Positions 57,505 to 64,000 of a stretch of DNA of 64,000 nt are shown piece after piece (position 1 is the first letter of the stretch; each line of letters begins with the position of its first letter). The position numbers and the translations under genes are program-made. The notes under the pieces were generated by a model. That model searched no databases. It was not told where the DNA came from and saw nothing but the letters and a program-made list of their open reading frames with translations. The stretch is from Adiantum capillus-veneris (taxonomy: Eukaryota > Streptophyta > Polypodiopsida > Polypodiales > Pteridaceae): NCBI GenBank assembly GCA_014529385.2, contig CM043950.1, positions 79,666,343 to 79,730,342 on the forward strand. Reading direction: 5' to 3'.

Positions 57505-60500
57505 TGTAAGGATATGGGTCCTATGGGAAAAGCCACCGCCATGGCCAGACAGTGTGTACGCTAGGGTGAGGCTACAAGATAGCATGGTTGGGTGGAGACT
57601 AGCACACGCATTACCACCGCGCTTTCAAGGCAGCTAAATGCAAGGTAGTATGGGATTCTTAACTCGTAAATATGACAACGTTGGTGCACCCAGTTTTTTG
57701 TCAACATAGGGTGAAGCCAGCAGCCGGTGCCCGATATTAAGCAGGATAATGGTATCGCAATTTGGCAGGTATCAGATACATTTTTGAGCAGGTTTCACAA
57801 TGATGTGTATGTCGGATGTGATACATAACCGATAAAACATAGCAGATTGAAGCCCTAAGTGATGGTGCCATGGTGTAGGCAAAATGGATGTTAAAGTTGG
57901 TCGAGCTCAAAGGCCGTTATTTGGCAACTCTCCAAGGGGGTGCATACGTTTGAAGGTCACAAGGATCGGGACGAGTTTGTGCTTTATCAAGGAGAAGACA
58001 TACCGTGTAGAGGAAGATATGATAATCAAGGCGAAGGTCTTGTTTTTTTGAGGCGGATTAAAGCCGACGGTTGCTGGCGTGTGCAAGGGGGCCAAGCCCA
58101 AAAGCTTTTAAAAGCTATTGAAAAAAAACTAGCGTGTTGCAGCAATGGACAAGCAGCGTGACATAGAAGGAGACGCCATGTGGATGCCAGACCGAGTGCA
58201 TGGAGGAGCGCGAGAGGAAGGAAGGGCCATCTGGCCTCGCATGCAGAGGAGGGGGAAGGCCCACTTGCGGCGCATGAGAAGGAGAAGGCGGGCTGCAAGT
58301 GAAGGAGCGTGAGGTGGAGAGTTGACACCAAGGGCCGAGAGCCGGTGTTGGCGTGGCTGCAAAGGCAGGTGCTAGGTGCTGTGGAGGAGTCGCCAGAGGG
58401 TGAGGAAGAGACGAGGGCCGCCAGGGCTGAGGTGGTCTTGCCAACAGGGTAGAGTAGAGGGGACAGGGCTTGAGCATCGGGTTGCAGGGCAGTACCTCAG
58501 TTTGATTGGAGGGGCCAGTTTTGCAAGAGCTGGTGGCGTGTGGCATTTTTTTTGGAGAGCGGCAGGTTGCGGACTACAGGGAGCAAGAGGAGGGAAAGCC
58601 ACGGGGTGACTGCAGTACAGGACAAGGAGGTGGCACGGTTGAGAGCTAGGACAGGGCCTGAGTATGCGAAGGTGAAGGGCTGCAAGTTGCTACAAGAGAG
58701 TATCAAGGGTGGCCTTCAAGCAAGAGGTAACGAGGGTGCTGCCGAACGCCATATTTGTCAGACCTAGTGCATGCGAAGGAGCGGCTATGAAGAAGGTTGC
58801 TTGTAGTGCAAGGTGTTGGGGAGGACAAAAGGCAAAGTCATGCTTGGAGTATCATTGTTGTACACCCTATAATGGAAAATCTCTACCATGATATTGGTCC
58901 ACTCAGTTCTCACATCAATGTTGATTTTCTCTCTAGCTATTGTAGCCATATGTGTGTGTGAGTAGGATATGTGCGAGGGGTAGTAAAGCTTGTGGGTATC
59001 TAACATGTGTGATTTCTCCCTATACGGATGTTGATGTATACAAGTCTCCAAGCTTGAGGGCAAACAGATGTATGTCAAAGATTGGGTAGGGGTTTTTAGT
59101 ATCGATTGTTATTGGATTGCCTATTTGTTACATGGTGCTTTACAGGGTTATAGATGAAAGCCATCATGGTATGATTTGTAGCTGAGTATCTATAATTTAG
59201 GTCGGTTGGGCACGGGCTTGGTCAATAATTGTTTGCAGATTGTGTATCTAGGTGTGTGTTTGCTAGGGGATAGGGGTGTTGTGAGATCATTGGGCTATAG
59301 AGAGGCGTTCAATTAGTGTGCTGGTGGTTTTTCCACTTCCCCCTTTCCAACGTCCTCGTCACTTTTTGGATCTATTTTGAAGGTGAATTACATCGAGCGG
59401 GATGCCACCCATACTAATGGCCATAAATGTCACGTAATAGTAGTTTGTTGAATGCCCGGTTGGATTATTGATGAGATGATAGAATATAATACCTTTCGCT
59501 ATGGGGATGTTGTCCTCAAGATGTACATGTGCATTTAGGAAGCATGATACATAACGTGGGTTAGTGAGCAAGGAGGCAAGAAGACATGATTATACTGACT
59601 AGAAGTAGCTTACAACGTGAGCACACACACACACACACATACACAGAGAGAGATAGGGTAATATTGATCAAAGGACATAGAACATAAAGTAACATCTACA
59701 TGCTTTGTGTATGGCAGGGATGACATACATTCACAACATTGTACTTTCCAATTTCATAAGCATGACTCGAGCTCGAAAACATTGCAAGGTCCGTTGTCTG
59801 CATCCAATTTCCCATGCGCATGCATTTTCTTGGTGCAACACATAAATGCTATGAGGTAGAGCACAACTTCCATTTCTTATAAATTTATGGAGAGACCATA
59901 GAATCAGCTCTCCACCATACTTTTATATGGCAGCTCTCTATGACATGCACTATATACTTTGAACGTTTACTATGTGACATTTCACTACAAGATAATAGGT
60001 TTAACTATTCAAATTGCTTTTTTGTAGCTTGACTCAAATATTTGGCATGTAAACTGGACAATAAAAAATCACAACATTGCATGTCAGAGTAAAGCACCTA
60101 ATTTATTTGCAGTTCATGTATGCTTTCTCAATTTTCTTGTTTTAGAATTTTCTATGTTAATTACTTCCTAGGTGATAGCATGAAAAGATGATGCAAAAAG
60201 TAGTGTCCTTGACACTTCTTGTGTGGCACTTATGGATGGTGCTTTAGCACACTTTTTTTAGGTTCTTGTGAAGACTAATAATTTTAAGTTTTTTAAAACT
60301 TTGCCGCCAACGATTTTACGATTTCTTGGCTTTTGTCTGTCCGTCTGTCTTTCACGCGTGCTTCTGTAGCTGAGTGCCTCTCTCTGCAGTCTGAGATCTC
60401 TTTTCCTCTCCTTGGAGTTTGATCTCTCTTTCTCTATCTCTGCTTACATGCCATGCAACAATCTACAACAATCTGCCTCCATCTCTCAGAAGCCTTCTCT

Positions 60501-60720
60501 TGAAGCAAGGAAGCATGGCTGATGTAGCCCTCTGGCTCATTAATGTCTACCTGGCTTGATGTAAGCCATATTACAGTTGGACAGGTATTGGTGTGGTTGG
60601 AGAGAATCATGGCTGGAGAGAATTTGTAGCAGCAGGGTATTGGTGTGGCTATTGGTGTGGCTGATCAAATGTAGCAACAAGAATTTGAACAGCAGCAGCC
60701 TTCTCTCTACTCTCAATGTG
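57505..60720 (+). other. Probable chromovirus LTR followed by unassigned sequence
   Basis: The LTR should start at 57,505, but no partner copy is in the window, so its end is unknown. 57,900-58,800 is GC-rich with many overlapping open frames and no domain. 59,100-60,700 is AT-rich with a CA microsatellite near 59,622-59,640. I see no supported gene. Confidence 0.4.
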
Positions 60721-60730
60721 GATGGCAGCC

Positions 60731-60950
60731 CATGAATAGATGCATCAGCAGGTTGAGAGAGGAAATTCAACACCAACATGTTTCTGAGGGTGAGAATAGC
60801 TTGGAAGAGGAGGGGATGTTGCACCGGAGGCACTGGAAACCCCACACGAATACACGCACCGATAGGTTGGGAGAAGAAATTCAACACCTGCCCATATGTG
60901 TAGGTGTGAATAGTTTGGAAGAGGGGAGTGTGCACCTGTGACGTGACACG
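60731..60950. repeat. Tandem duplication of about 110 bp
   Basis: Two diverged copies: ..GCAGGTTGAGAGAGGAAATT CAACACC.. and ..GATAGGTTGGGAGAAGAAAT TCAACACC.., each followed by GTGWRAATAGYTTGGAAGAG. The 189-codon minus-strand frame 61,109-60,540 over it has an internal protein repeat but no domain and is probably not a gene. Confidence 0.7.
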
Positions 60951-62429
60951 GGAGAGCGAAATACATTGATGAACAAAGAATATACAGAGTATGCAGAGTA
61001 AACAAATGGAAATAAAGAGTCGGTATGGATACAAGGTAATCATTACAAGAAGAGCATAGCTCGTTTCATAACCTCCAGACCACCCCCGAGCTATCTCAAT
61101 CACACTCACTCACTCTCAATCTCAATCTCAATCTTGTGCACAATCTCAATCTCAATCACACTCTCAATCACAATCGCACTCTCAAAATCTCCGGATAGCA
61201 GCAACGGTCATAATCCGAGTCGTAACACGATCACAATCCCAATATCATGACACCTCGAATAGATCTCGTTTCACACATCAATTTCTGTAACTTCTACAAA
61301 ATAGCCAAAAGAACATACTCGTGCAACCAATTCGACATGACAATCAAATTCAAAACATGATTTTGTACCATCATAAAAGAGTATAATCACTTCTTGATTG
61401 GATCAAACAAGAGATATTATCTGTGTGTATTTGTTTGTAAGCTAACCTGATGCTACTTGTAGGTTGTCCTACTGCTGTTGGCAACTAATTTATGTCATAT
61501 TTTTTACAAACGAACTCAGAACAGAGCAATTCAAGTACTCAAAACGATGGGAATAAGTGTGGTCTACAAGGTAGCATGGACAGAATTGCAAAAAACATCT
61601 TTCTTTGGCTGAAAAAGCAACTTTTAGGTCGCGACTCATAAAAACCCTATTTTTGGGTCTCCACTCTTTTTTCAACTTATTTTAACCCTACCTATGCATT
61701 TTAAGCTAAAACATATAAATATAAAACATTGATATTAATAAAAATCTCAATTTTAACTACGTTTTTATTATATTGTTCATGAACAGACTATATGTTATTC
61801 ATTAATCTTTATGAGATATGTCTTTGGTGTATTATTTAAAATGAAGAGAACATATTTTCTCTCTTAATGTCTTAAACTCATTCATATAAGCTGTATCTAA
61901 TAGACTATTCAACAATCTTTCAAATCGTGCTAAACGAAAGATATGGCCTACTACATTCTTTTCGACTTTAAGAACTTCAAAATTTAATTCTATTACATTC
62001 TCCTCTTATCAAAATTAGCTCTGTCCTCAGAGTTGGAAGAAGGGGATTTTTAACATACAGAACATCAAATTCAATCTAAGAGAAATCTTGTACATGATAA
62101 GAAGCATCCTACTTCTAAGTCGTCTAACTCTACAATCAAATTGGTTTCTAGTATTGCCTTCACATCTTTTCTTTAGAATAAGATTATCTAAATAAACATA
62201 TTTTGTTGGCATTCTCACAAATTTTGATATTTCAAAGAGGAATTTACAAACACACATAAGCAATCATGATAGCACAAATAATCCTTATGTAAATAAAATT
62301 TCTTCTCAACCATCGCTCTTGATTTCTCAGTTTAATTTCAGGTTTAATTTCTCAGCCAGCAGGTTAGAGGACAAGAATCAATGTGTACTACTCGAATCAA
62401 TTAAGAAATTAAATTTCAAATCTTAAATT
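60951..62429. other. Non-coding with short (CTCAAT)n-type repeats
   Basis: 61,095-61,190 is a run of CTCAAT/CACAAT hexamers. The remainder is AT-rich with no domain-bearing frame. Confidence 0.5.
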
Positions 62430-62433
62430 TTAA

Positions 62434-63772
62434 CACTAGAATGGTAACAGGACACTTTTATGTCCTTGGACACTTTTGTGTCATGTTAAGTGACCATTTT
62501 GCTTGAATTATTTGAAGAGTATGAAAATTAATTTCTAGGTGCTATATATCCACAAAGTTGTCTTATGAGCTGAAAAAAACTTAGCATTTTTTTTTCAGTA
62601 TCGATCTCACCATTAACCTTACTCTTGCACAACATTTTTGAACCTAAACTGTGTGAAAAAACGGGTCCTGTTTTTAGCTTTTTTTCAATTTTTGACAACT
62701 ATACCACTCTAAACTTCATGTTTGTGAGGTTTAGATGGCTAGAGGTTAGGCCCTCATAGTTTTCAACATGTTTTGATGCTTGTAGGGAGAGCTAAGTGTT
62801 AAAATTGAAAGTTATGACCAATTTACAAGAATTGCATAATCCTGTTTTTTGGCCAAAATTAGCACTTTTATGATTTTTTTGGTGGCTTTCTGGATATCCA
62901 AATTCAATTTTGATTGTGTAAGGGTAATGTATAACATAAATCTATTCTTCATTGAGTTTTGGGGGACCTAATATGCTATATAGCATAGTATATGATGATG
63001 GTTGAGTTTTTTGATTGCTGAAGAATACGATACATTTTAGAGTAGCAAGTATAACTTTCTCAATATTGCTAGTTTCTTAGGCCAATTCTGTGTATTTTGT
63101 AGGTAGTGACCATATCTAATCATAGACTACAAACTTGGCTAGATATTGAGTAGTTTCTATGGGTTTCTAGAGGTCATAATGCTAAACCCAGTTTTTTCAT
63201 GTTTGCTGTATTTAGCACTTTATCATTGCCCCCAAGGTTCCAATTGTAAGAGATCCATTATCCTTTTTACATGCTCCATGGCTCCTTTTGAATTCAGAGG
63301 CCCAAAGGGAACTAAGAAAACATGTATATAGTATCTGTATTGAGCGTGACTATAGAAACTTTGATGATAGGTCCGCAGAATGGCAAAAATGAATCTTTTT
63401 TGTACCTTTTTTTTTTGCCCAAAAAAACATTAGTGAGGTAAAAGCAACTATATGTTTTGTTCACCAACCCATTGAAGTTAACGGGGCATTTTATCTCATG
63501 CCCTATAAAATTCTCCACTCTTATTTATATGCAATCAACCGTAAGAAATTACTATTTTGGGCAAAATGCACTGGTCCATCAACTTTGGAGGCTTGTAGTG
63601 ACCAAGGGATGAAAAATATTACAAGTTTCTCATTTTTTCCATATGTAGTAGTTATTGAACTATAAGCTCATGAAAGGATTTTTCAAAATGAGTGGATCTA
63701 CTATGGTTTTGGAATTTTTTCCCAAAACCTTGAAAGGACACTTTTATGTCCTGTTAGGTTACCATTCTAGTG
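62434..63772. mobile_element. Non-autonomous TTAA-flanked inverted-repeat element (piggyBac-like)
   Basis: 1,339 bp flanked on both sides by TTAA (62,430-62,433; 63,773-63,776). Terminal inverted repeats begin CACTAGAATGGTAAC at both ends, perfect over 15 bp, then diverge by a short insertion and resume as AGGACA-containing sequence. Each end also holds a small palindrome, GGACACTTTTATGTCC on the left and its counterpart on the right. TTAA targets and a C-x-CTAGAA terminus are characteristic of piggyBac transposons. No transposase frame lies inside, so mobility would need a source elsewhere. Confidence 0.75.
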
Positions 63773-63776
63773 TTAA

Positions 63777-64000
63777 GCATGACTTGGATCATAGAAGCTT
63801 TCAAATGATGCATCAAAGACATAAAGCATCATAAAGAAAGGTTAGATGACTTACCTTTATCATCTGCATCGTCAATAGTCACCAATTCAACCATCTTCGT
63901 ACATATTTCTTTACCAATGGTGCTGTTCGATCGTTTGAAAGTCTAGTGGCCTTACTCTTCTTGAAACTTGATTGATCTCGCAGCTTCTCCCGCATCGTCA
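63777..64000. other. Window end, no gene seen
   Basis: Short flank right of the TTAA element. No frame or motif can be supported. Confidence 0.4.

Noticed and set aside
58026-58609. Several overlapping Pro/Arg/Leu-rich frames on both strands
   Set aside because: GC-rich sequence keeps many frames open by chance; no motif supports any of them.
60540-61109. 189-codon minus-strand frame with hydrophobic stretches
   Set aside because: Built on a tandem DNA duplication, no domain, and the opposite strand is also open; not a convincing gene.

Overview
The window looks like nuclear DNA of a land plant, most likely a seed-free lineage such as a fern. This rests on Ty1/copia and Ty3/gypsy polyproteins with plant-type features (initiator-Met tRNA primer sites, a dual RNase H gypsy, a chromodomain gypsy), short GT-AG introns of 67-83 bp, and a DUF7869-type protein that I associate with mosses and ferns. 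Lineage is an inference. I see no ordinary housekeeping gene, tRNA or rRNA. Almost everything is mobile, satellite or decayed.

Layout. 1-5 kb: the 3' part of a DUF7869-type gene (+), then a gypsy gag ORF (-) and low-complexity DNA. 5.5-12.4 kb: fragments of copia elements (+). 12.5-15.3 kb: a decayed gypsy (-). 17.8-18.8 kb: a near-perfect 1-kb palindrome, followed by an 88-bp tandem repeat. 19.38-24.62 kb: a copia element (-) with both 135-bp LTRs and a GTATC target duplication. It is inserted in the last coding stretch of a second DUF7869-type gene (19,265-27,769, -). 27.8-35.8 kb: about 8 kb of degenerate repeats built around GGCCCTAGGGCC palindromes. 36.0-37.46 kb: a ParB-like gene (+) whose 3' end is fused to a copia 3' fragment.

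38.17-54.35 kb is the most unusual part: a candidate large DNA element bounded by inverted G-rich ends. Genes near each end point inward. From the left come a four-exon gene resembling transposase-like proteins (38,627-41,500) and a histone H3-like gene (41,642-42,505). The latter starts with the exact H3 tail MARTKQTAR and ends with a complete H3 histone fold, separated by a long acidic and then basic linker. From the right come two uncharacterised spliced genes on the minus strand (53,785-52,461 and 52,215-50,654). A Ty3/gypsy element (44,881-50,507) is nested in the middle.

54.3-64 kb: 43-bp tandem repeats, a degenerate longer repeat, a chromodomain gypsy 3' end (+), long stretches without recognisable genes, and a 1,339-bp TTAA-flanked inverted-repeat element resembling a non-autonomous piggyBac.

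Many coding units stay in one frame over kilobases but carry isolated in-frame stops, several of them explicable as C-to-T changes. That fits methylated, deaminating mobile DNA. Most units are therefore called pseudogenes although their protein-level signal is strong.
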